Shown: positions 20,120 to 30,539 of the stretch, in pieces | Layout: each line of letters opens with the position of its first letter | Position numbering within the stretch: the first letter of the stretch is position 1 | Source of the DNA: Albugo candida | Taxonomy: Eukaryota; Oomycota; Peronosporomycetes; Albuginales; Albuginaceae | Reading direction: 5' to 3' | Assembly (NCBI GenBank): GCA_905220665.1 | Contig: CAJNAR010000012.1 | Span: forward strand, 248,001-312,000 | Length of the DNA: 64,000 nt | Translations under genes and position numbers: made by a program | The notes under the pieces: generated by a model | The model's input: only the letters and a program-made list of their open reading frames with translations | What the model was told of the DNA's origin: nothing | The model's database searches: none

Positions 20120-20698
20120 ATGAAGACTATTAATTTATCCGTTCTTTACACCACCCTTACTTCTTATGTTGCTGGACAAAATATGCCATCCAGCGCGGAC
20201 ACAACAGTAGCTTCATCAAGCAATATGAGCCCTCTACCCACAGCATCAATGTGCAACACAACCTTAATTACAATGGGAATCAATCAGTTGACAAATATGA
20301 AGTTGCTTTCATCGTGCTCCGGTGGAACGCTAATATCTGTCAGCAACATTAGTGACGCTGCCAAACTTTCCGCTGAGAGTCTTCAAAAAATCTGTGCTGC
20401 TCCGACATGCATGAAACCATTTCGAAAAATGGCATCATCAGCTTTGTACAAGAATTGCGTTGTAATGTATGACGGAAAGATGCAAAATTTGGCCGAGCAA
20501 GCTGAGCACTTTGTCAATATGTGCAAAGAAGGTGGTTATGGTGACAGCGTATCTGGAAGCACTGATGGTTCTGGCGAAGCAGGAAGCAAAAAAGATGGGA
20601 CCGAGCCGGTCGTGAAGGATGAAAAGTCCAATGCTCCTTTTCACTCATTTGGCGCAGCCTTTATCGCTGCTTCATGGTTTGTTTTAGCTCTGCCGTAG
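20120..20698 (+). CDS. Elicitin-like protein B1 (class B, short)
   Basis: 192 aa. Signal peptide ending VAGQ, only ~24 residues of Ser/Thr/Ala-rich spacer, then the six-cysteine domain from about residue 44 (MCNTTLITMGINQLTNMKLL, KICAAPTCMKPF, LYKNCVVMYDGK). The linker shares GSTDGSGEAG with class A, and a hydrophobic C-terminus (AAFIAASWFVLALP) follows. The short spacer and a diverged signal peptide separate class B from class A. It lies 0.7 kb downstream of A1 in the same orientation. Confidence 0.9.
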   Translation: MKTINLSVLYTTLTSYVAGQNMPSSADTTVASSSNMSPLPTASMCNTTLITMGINQLTNMKLLSSCSGGTLISVSNISDAAKLSAESLQKICAAPTCMKPFRKMASSALYKNCVVMYDGKMQNLAEQAEHFVNMCKEGGYGDSVSGSTDGSGEAGSKKDGTEPVVKDEKSNAPFHSFGAAFIAASWFVLALP

Positions 20699-21368
20699 CC
20701 TCATACATTTTAATTGCTTTTTTTCCGTAATAAAAATTCCTTCTCTCAAGCAAATGTGTTGAATACTTCTTCGCTTGTTTGCTCCATAGTGAGAGTTATG
20801 GAGTTAACTCATAGACCTCTTCGGAAAAGTAAGGTTCGTCCTAAGTCAAAATGCATTTTGCTGCTATTTGAGTTTAAGAAACAGTTTGAGTCTTGAGAAA
20901 TGGCTTTTACGTCATCTAGCGCTTTATTTGGACTTCACTGACCGATTTCTACTTCGTCGAAATCTCGAGAACATGATTAGCACAGTAATTGAGACTTGGC
21001 AAATAATCGTGAATTGGGATTGTTTAGTCACTCAGCAGTTTATATAGACGTTTTCGAAACGGTTGGGTAGAGCTTATAGACAATAAATGTATTGGAAGCA
21101 TTTGTGGGCTGATGGAAGAGCGGTAAAGGGTTCAAGCATTACTAAGAGTGAAGCGTACATGGTACTGAACTTCTATTTCGGGTTCTGCGTATCCGGACAC
21201 ACTGCATTACACCTTACTAATGCAGGTTGGTGCCTCCACAGGATAAGAAATATGTCAAAAAGGCAAATCTTAATATAGCGGTAAAGGCAGCGGTAAAAGC
21301 AACTTCTACTTACGGAAATTACTTGTTCTGAGCACCTATTAGGTTACTTTTAACGCATCAATAACAAA
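20699..21368. other. Spacer between array units 1 and 2
   Basis: No gene. Its sequence (for example AGAGCGGTAAAGGGTT near 21118) recurs near 23821 after unit 2, showing that the duplication includes the spacer. AGCGGTAAAGGC is again found at 21277. Confidence 0.6.
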
Positions 21369-21419
21369 CTCTCACTTTTCAATTCGACTTGACTCTCACA
21401 GCTACCTTCTGTACGAAAC
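21369..21419 (+). promoter_or_regulatory. Elicitin core promoter block (A2)
   Basis: CTCTCACTTTTCAATTCGAC, then CTACCTTCTGTACGAAAC. Confidence 0.6.
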
Positions 21420-21435
21420 ATACTCTTAACCACAA

Positions 21436-22125
21436 ATGAAGACTACTACTTTCTCTGTTCTCTCTACCACACTTGCTTTGTATGCCGCCGGACAAAACAT
21501 GCCAACAACTATGAGCACAACAAATGCTCCATTCAGCAATATGAATACTCTTTCTACCGTGAACAATAATCCGTCCGACAACATGCCAAATACCATGTCC
21601 AACAACAACATGCGACCTATGGCCAACAATGACATGAAGACTCCTTCTACCGACTCAATGAGTGGAGGAGCACCAATGTGCAATACTATGCTTACTACCA
21701 TGGGAATCAATCAGCTAACTGATGGAAAATTACTATCATCGTGCTCCGGTGGAATTCCAATGTCTGTTAATAACGTCAGTGACGCTATCAAACTTTCTGC
21801 TGAAGATCTGAAAACGATTTGTTCTTCCTCGGTATGCATGAAACCATTCTCGAAAATGGCCTCATCAGCTGACTACAAAGACTGTGTCGCTATGTACGAC
21901 GGAAAATTGCAAAATCTTGGCGAGCAAGCTAAGCGCTTTGTCACTGTGTGCGAAAACGGTGGTAAAGATGAGAAAGTATCTGGAAGCACTGACGGTTCCG
22001 GTGAAGCAGGACTCAAGGGGGATGGTACCAATTCAGCTGGTAAAGATGTGAAGTCGAATGCTGGCTTCCACTCATTCAGTGCAGCCTGTATCGCTGTCTC
22101 ATTGTTTGTTTTAGCTCTGCAGTAG
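21436..22125 (+). CDS. Elicitin-like protein A2 (class A)
   Basis: 229 aa, nearly identical to A1 and A3. Signal peptide, Asn/Met-rich spacer (SDNMPNTMSNNNMRPMANND), six-cysteine domain, Gly/Ser linker and GPI-type tail. From the domain onward the DNA matches A1 almost base for base, while the spacer differs. This suggests recent duplication or conversion focused on the domain. Confidence 0.9.
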   Translation: MKTTTFSVLSTTLALYAAGQNMPTTMSTTNAPFSNMNTLSTVNNNPSDNMPNTMSNNNMRPMANNDMKTPSTDSMSGGAPMCNTMLTTMGINQLTDGKLLSSCSGGIPMSVNNVSDAIKLSAEDLKTICSSSVCMKPFSKMASSADYKDCVAMYDGKLQNLGEQAKRFVTVCENGGKDEKVSGSTDGSGEAGLKGDGTNSAGKDVKSNAGFHSFSAACIAVSLFVLALQ

Positions 22126-22776
22126 CCTCACAAATTCTAGAAGCTTCTATTTTTTTTTCCATAATACAAATTGATTTTCATGAGAAAAGTTGGCGTTTTC
22201 GTCCCCCATAGAAATTCAATGAAATCAGTATCAGAAATAAAGGATGTGAACCAGGAGAAAAATTGTAGAAACATAAACTCAGATAAAGATTGCACGTAGG
22301 AATTTATATATTACTGGACAAAGTTGTGCTGCGTATCATGGCATCAAATACCTTGTATGCATCGAGAGTTTCTCGGCGATTTTCAATGAGCTCCGCAATT
22401 TTATTAGTACTTATAGCACTTATGTAATCGATTGATCCGGGTCATTGGAGCTTATAGAAGAAAAATATGTAGATTGGGGGATCATCTGAAGAGCAGCGAA
22501 GACTTCGACCCACAAAGGAAAGCATGAAAATGTAGTGTAGACCTGAGATGACTAAATTTTGCTTCCAATTCCGCGCTTACGGGTACGACCGTGCTATTAC
22601 TAAGTACTAAAGGTGCCACAGGACGATAAGAATTCGAAACGTTCGCCTATATTAGAAATAAAAACGTAAGTAAAGCGGTGAAGGCAGGATCTATTTGCGG
22701 ATACTGCTTAGTATGGCTACTAAATATGGATCCCTGATAAACTTGAAGTAAGCTTTGTGCAGTGTCATCATTATAA
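22126..22776. other. Intergenic copy of the 19.4-20.1 kb spacer
   Basis: Repeats the sequence after A1, including the antisense remnant (22290-22500), CTAAAGGTGCCACAGG and an AGCGGTGAAGGCAGG motif at about 22674. No gene. Confidence 0.6.
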
Positions 22777-22825
22777 TCTCACTTACCGAATCGACTCAAT
22801 CATCACAGCAACCTTCTGTACGAAT
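22777..22825 (+). promoter_or_regulatory. Elicitin core promoter block (B2)
   Basis: TCTCACTTACCGAATCGACT, then AACCTTCTGTACGAAT. Confidence 0.6.
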
Positions 22826-22840
22826 CTCTTTGATCACAAA

Positions 22841-23419
22841 ATGAAGACTATTACTTTATCCGTTCTTTACACCACCCTTGCTTCGTTGGTTGCTGGACAA
22901 AATATGTCATCCAGCGCGGACACAACAGTAGCTTCATCAAGCGATATGAGCCCTCTACCCACAGCATCAATGTGCAACATAACCTTAATTACAATGGGAA
23001 TCAATCAGTTGACAAATATGAAGTTGCTTTCATCGTGCTCCGGTGGAACGCCAATATCTGTCAGCAACACTAGTGACGCAAACAAACTTCCCGCTGAGAG
23101 TCTTCAAAAAATCTGTGTTGCTCCGATATGCATGAACCCATTTCGAGAAATGGCATCATCAGCTTTGTACAAGAATTGCGTTGTGATGTATGATGGAAAG
23201 ATGCAAAATTTAGCCGAGCGAGCAGAGCACTTTCTCAATATGTGCAAAGAAGGTGGTTATGATGACAGCGCTTCTGGAAGCAGTGATGGTTCTGGCGAAG
23301 CGGGAAGCAAAAAAGATGGGACCGAGCCGGTCGTGAAGGATGAGAAGTCCAATGCTGCTTTTAAATCATTTAGTGCAGCTTGTATCGCTGCTTTATGGTT
23401 TGTTGTAGCTCTGCAGTAG
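22841..23419 (+). CDS. Elicitin-like protein B2 (class B, short)
   Basis: 192 aa, paralogue of B1. I chose the ATG at 22841 (MKTITLSVLYTTLASLVAGQ); upstream in-frame ATGs fall in the promoter block. Six cysteines as in B1 (MCNITLITMGINQL, KICVAPICMNPF, LYKNCVVMYDGK). Substitutions relative to B1 are spread over the domain. The hydrophobic tail is AACIAALWFVVALQ. Confidence 0.9.
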   Translation: MKTITLSVLYTTLASLVAGQNMSSSADTTVASSSDMSPLPTASMCNITLITMGINQLTNMKLLSSCSGGTPISVSNTSDANKLPAESLQKICVAPICMNPFREMASSALYKNCVVMYDGKMQNLAERAEHFLNMCKEGGYDDSASGSSDGSGEAGSKKDGTEPVVKDEKSNAAFKSFSAACIAALWFVVALQ

Positions 23420-24128
23420 CCTGATACCTTTTAATCGCTTATTTTTTCCGTAATAAAATGCATTCTAAGGAAATATGTTCAATGTTCTCCCTTGGTCTTT
23501 TCTATAAAAAAAGAAGTGAGGTCAATCCGTAGGTTCTAAGATTTTTCGTGACTCAAAATGCGTTTTGTTGCCTATTTGAGTTTAGGAAACAGTTTGAATG
23601 TTGAGAAATGTCTTTATGTCATCTAGCGTTTCATTTGGACTGCACTGACCAATAAATTTGCGCCAACATCTCGAGAAGATGATTGACGCAATAACTAAAA
23701 GTAGGCAAAAATAGTGAATTGGCATTGTCTATTCACTCAGCAGCTGGTATAGCAGTTTCCAAAACGAATAAGTAGAGCTTATAGACGATAAGTGTGTTGA
23801 AAGTGGTTATGGGCTGATTGAAGAGCGGTAAAGGGTTTGAACATTACTAAAAGCATGTATCTCGGAAAGAATTCTAAGAGTAACAAGTAACAATACCGAA
23901 CTTCTATTTTTGCTTCTGCGTATCCGGACACACTACATTTCACACATTATTAATGCAGGTACAAGCCTCAACAGGATAAGAACTTCAAGAATCCCGCTCG
24001 CAATACGAAAAGGAAAATCTCATTATAGCGGTATAGGCAGCGGTAAAGGCAAGTTCTACATGCGGATATTACTTGGTCTGAGTACCTATTACGTTATGAT
24101 GATAAGCTCTGAATGCATCAATATCAAA
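23420..24128. other. Spacer between array units 2 and 3
   Basis: No gene. Homologous to 20.7-21.4 kb, and carries the AGCGGTATAGGCAGCGG motif at 24027. Confidence 0.6.
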
Positions 24129-24179
24129 CTCTTACTTTTCAATTCGACTTGACTCTCACAGATACCTTCTGTACGAAAC
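24129..24179 (+). promoter_or_regulatory. Elicitin core promoter block (A3)
   Basis: CTCTTACTTTTCAATTCGAC, then ATACCTTCTGTACGAAAC. Confidence 0.6.
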
Positions 24180-24194
24180 ATACTCTTGATAAAA

Positions 24195-24884
24195 ATGAAG
24201 ACTACTACTTTCTCCGTTCTTTCTGCCACACTTGCTTTGTATGCCGCCGGACAAAACATGCCAACAACTATGAGCACAACAAATGCTCCATCCAGCAATA
24301 TGAATACACTTTCTACCGTGAACAATAATCCGTCCGACAACATGCCAAATACCATGTCCAACAACAACATGCGACCTATGGCCAACAATGACATGAACAA
24401 TCCGTCTACCGACTCAATGAGCGGCGGAGCACCAATGTGCAATAGTATGCTTACTACCATGGGAATCAATCAGCTAACTGATGGAAAATTACTATCATCG
24501 TGCTCCGGTGGAATTCCAATGTCTGTTAATAACATCAGTGACGCTATCAAACTTTCTGCTGAAGATCTGAAAAAGATTTGCTCTTCCTCTGTATGCATGA
24601 AACCATTCTCGAAAATGGCTTCATCAGCTGACTACAAAGACTGTGTCGCTATGTACGACGGAAAATTGCAAAATCTTGGTGAGCAAGCCAAGCGCTTTGT
24701 CACTGTGTGCGAAAATGGTGGCAAAGATGAGAAAGTCTCTGGAAGCACTGACGGTTCCGGTGAAGCAGGACTCAAGGGGGATGGTACCAATTCAGTTGGT
24801 AAAGATGTGAAGTCGAATGCTGGCTTCCACTCATTCAGTGCAGCCTGTATCGCTGTCTCATTGTTTGTTTTAGCCCTGCAGTAG
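24195..24884 (+). CDS. Elicitin-like protein A3 (class A)
   Basis: 229 aa, third class A copy. The ATG at 24195 aligns with A1 and A2. Differences from A2 are few, for example the spacer has NNDMNNPSTDS where A2 has NNDMKTPSTDS. Six-cysteine domain, linker and tail are as in A1. The DNA after the stop no longer follows the A1/A2 pattern, so the third unit diverges here. Confidence 0.9.
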   Translation: MKTTTFSVLSATLALYAAGQNMPTTMSTTNAPSSNMNTLSTVNNNPSDNMPNTMSNNNMRPMANNDMNNPSTDSMSGGAPMCNSMLTTMGINQLTDGKLLSSCSGGIPMSVNNISDAIKLSAEDLKKICSSSVCMKPFSKMASSADYKDCVAMYDGKLQNLGEQAKRFVTVCENGGKDEKVSGSTDGSGEAGLKGDGTNSVGKDVKSNAGFHSFSAACIAVSLFVLALQ

Positions 24885-25655
24885 TCTCTGAAATTGTCAT
24901 CTTTTTTGATGAAATACATATTGTTTCCCCTCAAGAACATTGTTTGATTCTAACTTCGACTTTCTTTCTCTTCCTGAGGCTGGTAGCTCGAAACCATGAA
25001 CATCCTTGGAAGACCCTAGTAACCATGCAATGACCGTATCGGATATGCCATAGCACCGGCTGCCTCTTTGTGAATCGATCTAGTTGTCTTCAAATCTGAT
25101 AATGTTTATCCTCACACGATAAGCAATGAAAGCATCACCTTTATTTGCTTCGATTATCGCATGATTTTGGTTGCAGTAATTTCCTATGAGCTTCATGGAA
25201 ATGCATCGGAAACTTTAAAGTATTCGCATGAAGCATTTGTAATTCGCTTTGTTCAAGACTACGTATAACTTAGACGTTCGGCAAGGTAATACTTACTTAA
25301 GTGTGAATATATTTCGCAAGTATGGTGACCTCAAATGAAGATGAAATATTGTTAAGCAATAAACGTTTTGCTTATAATGCGCCTTGCGAATGAAGCTGGG
25401 GAAGTGGCGTATGGCATATGGCGTAAGCAACAATTGAACCAAGTTTTGTCTCAAATGATGCATTGATAAGGTGTCGCTAATTAATTTGCGCAAGGCCCAG
25501 TAATTCATGGACCGAGAGAGTTCAGTTATTCGACACGAACAGATCTATTAAAAGAAAAGCAGCATCCAAGTTTTAGTTGTTCTAAAGCAATTGTATCCAG
25601 ACTTCACTTGTCGAATCGACCTTGACTTCATCAACTTGTTGATTCTTGATCACAT

Positions 25656-26180
25656 ATGAACACCATCCCTCATTTCGTACTTTCCGCTATCCATGCATTG
25701 AGTACTGCTGGAAATACACTTAACCAAGTGCCAAAACATCAGAAAACCGCTGACAATTTCAATAACATCTCTTCCAAGAATATGATAAGTTGCTCCTAGA
25801 ACAATATGGTAGCTGTCTCGTCGAATTAGCCGATGACCACTCATTCGAACGAAAGCATGAACTCTTCCGGAAAAGTGCAAAAACTGTGGAGGACCATTTT
25901 GCAACAGCACGGGTACTGACATGGTAATGAGTCAATTCAAGGGCGGGAATTTTTGTTAGTGTTTTAACGGAATGCCTCTCTCTCTTACCAATTTCAGCGA
26001 AGCAGCTAAACTTGTAAGTGAGAATTTACAAAACTGTTCTCCCGACTTTATAAATCCTATTATGAACATGGCTTCGTCAATTGTGTACAAGAGTTGTCTG
26101 ATTATGTTCGACGGAATGATATGATGCAAAATATTGGCGAAGAAGCTGACAAGTTTGTTGAAGTGTGCAAGAAAATTTAG
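25656..26180 (+). pseudogene. Elicitin pseudogene (third class B position)
   Basis: An elicitin-like signal region (MNTIPHFVLSAIHALSTAG) starts at 25656 and hits a stop after ~48 codons. The last third is again readable (AKLVSENLQN, IVYKSCLIMFDG, and after a frameshift GEEADKFVEVCKK). It lies 1.46 kb after A3, the same spacing as A1-B1 and A2-B2 (1.40 kb each), so it is probably the decayed class B gene of unit 3. The upstream CTTCTGTAC block is also gone. Confidence 0.7.
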
Positions 26181-29100
26181 AAAGGCTCAATTAGTATCCA
26201 TGTTTCCAGCGACGCAAATAGCGAAGCCCAGAGTGACCCCGCACCCAAGGACAGAAAGCACAAGCTCTACTTTCCGCTCGTTTAGCTGAATGTATCAGTG
26301 CTGCTCTCAAATCTGAAGCGAATAAGCGGCTGAAGGTTATTAAATAATAGCGGCAGACGAGCATGGCTTGTGCATACTGGTGGATTGGCTGCTTGAGCGT
26401 ACATTGACAGCTTTCATCACACTGCATCTCATCCTCTCCCAAGCATTACCCAGGTGGCTTCTGACGCGCTTTGATCTGATCATCCCTCAGCCCGACTGTA
26501 AATCTTAATCTGTTTCACATTGGTCGCGAGAATCACCGCATACAAATACGTGTACGACTGCAAGTTTCCTCGAATCGCTCAACAACGTTTTTGATATTAA
26601 GAGACTCACTAGGATCATAATCTATCATCTACCGCCGAACTTCTGAATGAGTTAGTACCATAACAAAAGTACAGCATACCGTTCTCGCTATGGGCTGCAA
26701 GTAGACTTTTTTGTCGGGGATGAGCAAGCTATTGCACACTCTGAGTTGGCAGATGTATATGTGCCATCCCCTGCAGGATGAAGTTTGTGTGACCACGTCA
26801 AGCACCTCGCGCAAGCATTCTCTTTGAATCACTACAATGCATGTGCATCAAATATTACTGAAGTAATTTGCATCTAGGATAGCTTTGCGGGAGTGTAATT
26901 CAACTAACATTTCGATACCTCTTGCCAATCTGAAGAATTGCAGGTCACGCAAGACATGATTTGAAGAGAAGATGAACGATGGATTGAAAAAAAAGACGCG
27001 CGAACACATGGCAATCATAGCGCTCTGCTGTGGCCACAAGAGCATTGTAATTAGAATTAATAATTCGCGCATAGCACTAGGTGTCTTCAGTTTCAGCGTT
27101 TAGACAATGGAACATTCACATTAATTGCTTAGTAGCCGAACGTGAAGTAGGAATGGTACGGTCAATCCATACGTTTGAAGCACATAAAGAATGAGAACTG
27201 AAGAGAGCTGCTGGACAAAAGAGAGTTGATGATAGGCTCGGTGTAGTGCTTACTGGAAGGATCGATGATTAGCAGGTCCAATTGAAAAACCGCGATAACT
27301 TGTGCCTTCAATGGGATCTTTCATGAATCATGAAGACAGCTATCGCGACAGTGCCAGTTCATGCTTTGCCCAGCACAGGCGCGCTTCATTATCCAGCCTA
27401 AGAATGATAATAAATGCAAATAGGCAGCGGAGTCATCGCCGATGTAGCAAACACCTCTTAGTCATTCTAAGAAAGAAGGTATGAGTCAAATTATACCAGG
27501 ACAGGTTAGAGCGGTGATACTTTCGAATAGAAGCTCTATGAAGAACGTTGCATGAAATTTGTTTAGGCGTTGCTGAGGCGGACTCTGCGCTTATAATAGG
27601 ACGAAGCCTGTTAAGCACAGCACATTCGACAGAATATTATTACGGCAAGAGAATCATAACGGTCATTTTGCTTATCAATTACGATGCAGTGGATCTCAAA
27701 TAAATCACTGGGCGGCATATATGCTGCTTCTACATACTACCGGGCAGACTATTGCGTTTCTACAATTGATGCGGCTTTGTTGCATCCTTTTTAGTTGACG
27801 ATTTGTCCTCTTGTTTTGATTCAAGTACAGTTGCCGCATTTCAATTGACATAAACGCATTGACACGCACATTGGGTGGTCAATGCTTAGCGTACCGTATT
27901 TGAGCTAAGGCTCGGGCCGTACCTTCCAATGCTTTTTTCCAGAAATCGATAACACCGACGCGATCACAAATGCTGAGCAGAAGTGAAGACAGACAGGACA
28001 CTTGATAGTAATGTTCATGGATTGATCGCAATCGACCACTTCATTTCTAGTCAGTATACCATATCACCGAAATGCGGGTCTGTATTGATGAGCATTTCTG
28101 GTAAATGTTAAAGCGTATTGAGACAAAGAAGGCAGTTTATTAGCAATGACGTCATGAAGCTTCGTTCTGGTATTTTGGACCACTAGCACGTACTGGTCAT
28201 AACTACAACTTGGTTTGGTGAGCCAACGCCTGCACATGCTGATACGAATTGAGTAATGGCTAAGTGCATGATCGTATGAATCCCATGCCGTTTGCGTTCG
28301 ATAACACAGTTCAAATCTCAAGACGGCTGTGTCGAGTTATAAGGAATCGGTTGAAAATAGCAGAAACACAGCACTAATAGTCCTCCAAGAGATTCTAGTG
28401 CAGGAGTAGTCTGTGCAGCTACCAAGTCCAAAAGCAGGGCAAGGAAGCCTATGATTAATGACTCTTGTTGTTTCTACAATTCCCAATAGACCATCTCGTA
28501 AAAGTATAAGTCTCTGTAGTGAAGAATCAGACACTTCGCAAGCAGACTGAGTTTATACTTATGAAAGGAGATCGAGAGTTTATAAGGGATCTATATCAAG
28601 CTCTCTGACTGTTCTCTGTTGCGGGATTTGACGTCATTGAAAGTTTCTTCTGGGCAGGTTGATGATTGTGGAAAATGTGTGTTCTTCTCTGACTTGATAT
28701 TGCTATCGCCTGCTGTGTACGCTATCACGACTTACTCCTTAATATGAACCGTGGAGCTCCAAGTGACTAGTCCTTGCGGAGTAATCAAATTATCTGATGC
28801 AACGGCTGCACGAAAGTTTGTGATGGAGAAATCCTGAGTGAGCCAAAATAGCGGTATATTAACCGTGAACCTGCTTCAAGTTTATATCAAATGCATGCTC
28901 GCAAATCAGCACGACCGTTTCTGAATTAACATCCATGAGAATAGAACTCCTTGCAAGTCGGGCTTTCTCATCAGTGTATGAACCATAGCCAAACGATACC
29001 AGGTTCGAAGCATTGATGACCATTCTTCACAATTCATCCATGCTTACCAATGACCGATAACTTTGAGATTATCTAAAAATACACACGTATATAAATGAAC

Positions 29101-29212
29101 GCTTAGGCAAGCGACAATTGCATACACGTATATGACGCAAATAGCCTTGAGCTGGAGCTATGCATCGAGTGAGAAAGAAGACGGACATAGCACATGATAC
29201 GTGTGCAACACG
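26181..29212. other. 3-kb stretch with no recognised gene
   Basis: Short frames only. The best candidate is a minus-strand pair at 27072-26848 and 26832-26629, in the same frame with one TGA between (IQRECLREVLDVVTQTSSC, RVCNSLLIPDKKVYLQPIA). It could be a decayed gene of about 150 codons, but I recognise no family. Nothing else stands out. Confidence 0.35.
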
Positions 29213-29362
29213 ATAGAGAGTAAGAACACGAAGAAATTTGCTTCCTGTTCCAGCAGTACATACCGAATTTGCATTGTAATGGTAAAGGTAGAGAGTAAGA
29301 ACACGAAGAAATTTTCTTCCTGTTCCAGCATTACATACCGAATTTGGATTGTAATGGTAAAG
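29213..29362 (+). repeat. 75-bp tandem duplication upstream of elicitin E8
   Basis: Two 75-base units (29213-29287 and 29288-29362), with a few differences, containing GAGTAAGAACACGAAGAAAT, CTGTTCCAGCA and TTGTAATGGTAAAGG. Elicitins E9 and E10 have a single diverged copy at the same relative place (near 47308 and 61716). Confidence 0.85.
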
Positions 29363-29443
29363 GGAGCAATCATATGCGAAATGTTTTGGTCTGAATTCTT
29401 ATCGGAAGAGTAACGAGCTCACTTCCGACGGATCGAAACCATT

Positions 29444-29494
29444 TCTCACTTATCAAATTCACTTGTTCTTCTCAGCCATCTTCTGTACCAATTC
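29444..29494 (+). promoter_or_regulatory. Elicitin core promoter block (E8)
   Basis: TCTCACTTATCAAATTCACT, then CATCTTCTGTACCAATTC, 15 bases before the ATG. Confidence 0.6.
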
Positions 29495-29508
29495 GCATCA
29501 AATCACAA

Positions 29509-30177
29509 ATGAAGACTAGTACTTTTTCCCTCATCTCTGCTACCCTTGCTTTGTATACTGCTGGCCAAGACGCTCCATCGAATGCGACCACCATGAACAC
29601 TGCTTCCAACATGAATGACGATTCATCCAACAACATGAACACTCCTTCCAACAACATGAACACTCCTTCCAACAACATGAAACCTGCGTCTAACAACGAC
29701 ATGAAGATTGTATCCCCCAGTTCAATGAATCCTGATGCACCAATGTGCAACGACACTGTCACTAAGATGGGAATCAAACAGTGGACGGATATGAAATTGA
29801 TCTCGTCGTGTTCCAAAGCACTGCCAACGCCCATCAAAAGCATCAATGAGATTGCAAAACTCTCCACTGAGAATATGCAGAAAATTTGTTCATCTTCGGA
29901 ATGCATCACACCATTATCGGATATGGCATCATCGTCTGTATACAAGAGCTGTAACATCATGTATGATGGAAAAAAGCAAAATCTTGCCGTTGAAGCTGGG
30001 AAAATTTCCGGAATGTGCCAAAAAGACGATAAAGATGAGAAACTCTCAGGGAGCACTGATGGTTCAGGCGATCCTATGGCCGATCCTACCGTTAAGGATC
30101 AAAAGTCCAGTGCCGCGTTTCACTCATTCAGCGCAGCCTGTATCGCTGTTACTTTCTTCGTATTGGCTTCGTACTAG
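29509..30177 (+). CDS. Elicitin-like protein E8 (class C)
   Basis: 222 aa. Signal peptide (MKTSTFSLISATLALYTAGQ), then a spacer with a 21-nt tandem repeat (29629-29670) that encodes two NNMNTPS units. The six-cysteine domain follows (MCNDTVTKMGIKQWTDMKLI, KICSSSECITPL, YKSCNIMYDGKK), then a linker with GSTDGSGD and the tail AACIAVTFFVLASY. It belongs with E9 and E10 (QWTD and MYDGKK instead of QLTD and MYDGKL). It lies just upstream of the intact bZIP gene in the same orientation. Confidence 0.9.
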   Translation: MKTSTFSLISATLALYTAGQDAPSNATTMNTASNMNDDSSNNMNTPSNNMNTPSNNMKPASNNDMKIVSPSSMNPDAPMCNDTVTKMGIKQWTDMKLISSCSKALPTPIKSINEIAKLSTENMQKICSSSECITPLSDMASSSVYKSCNIMYDGKKQNLAVEAGKISGMCQKDDKDEKLSGSTDGSGDPMADPTVKDQKSSAAFHSFSAACIAVTFFVLASY

Positions 30178-30539
30178 GAATAAAAGTATCGTAGATTGTA
30201 TACTCCGATATCATTCATACATAATATTCATTACCTTCCTGTTCAAAAGCTTTTACTCGTATCGATTGAACTACCGCAAGATCCACACTTGGCTCAATGG
30301 CAGCGGAAATGTAAAGATAGTTTTGCAAATTGATTGGTATCAGATGCAGGTGCAGCTTTCCGATACAAACGTGTTGCCGAACAAACGCTTCAACTGCATT
30401 CTCAGACATTGACAATACAATCATTCCTTCGTGCTATACAGTGACCTGATCAGAGTATCTTCATTTATATCCAATCAAGTTGGCATTTCCTTTTATCAAG
30501 TATAAGATTGGCTAGAACTCAACGAAGGAAGCAGAGCTC

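Noticed and set aside
29472..30056. Long minus-strand open frame antisense to elicitin E8 (similar ones at E9 and E10)
   Set aside because: It mirrors the plus-strand codon pattern, has no signal peptide or family motif, and shrinks where the sense spacer changes. A shadow of the elicitin frame.
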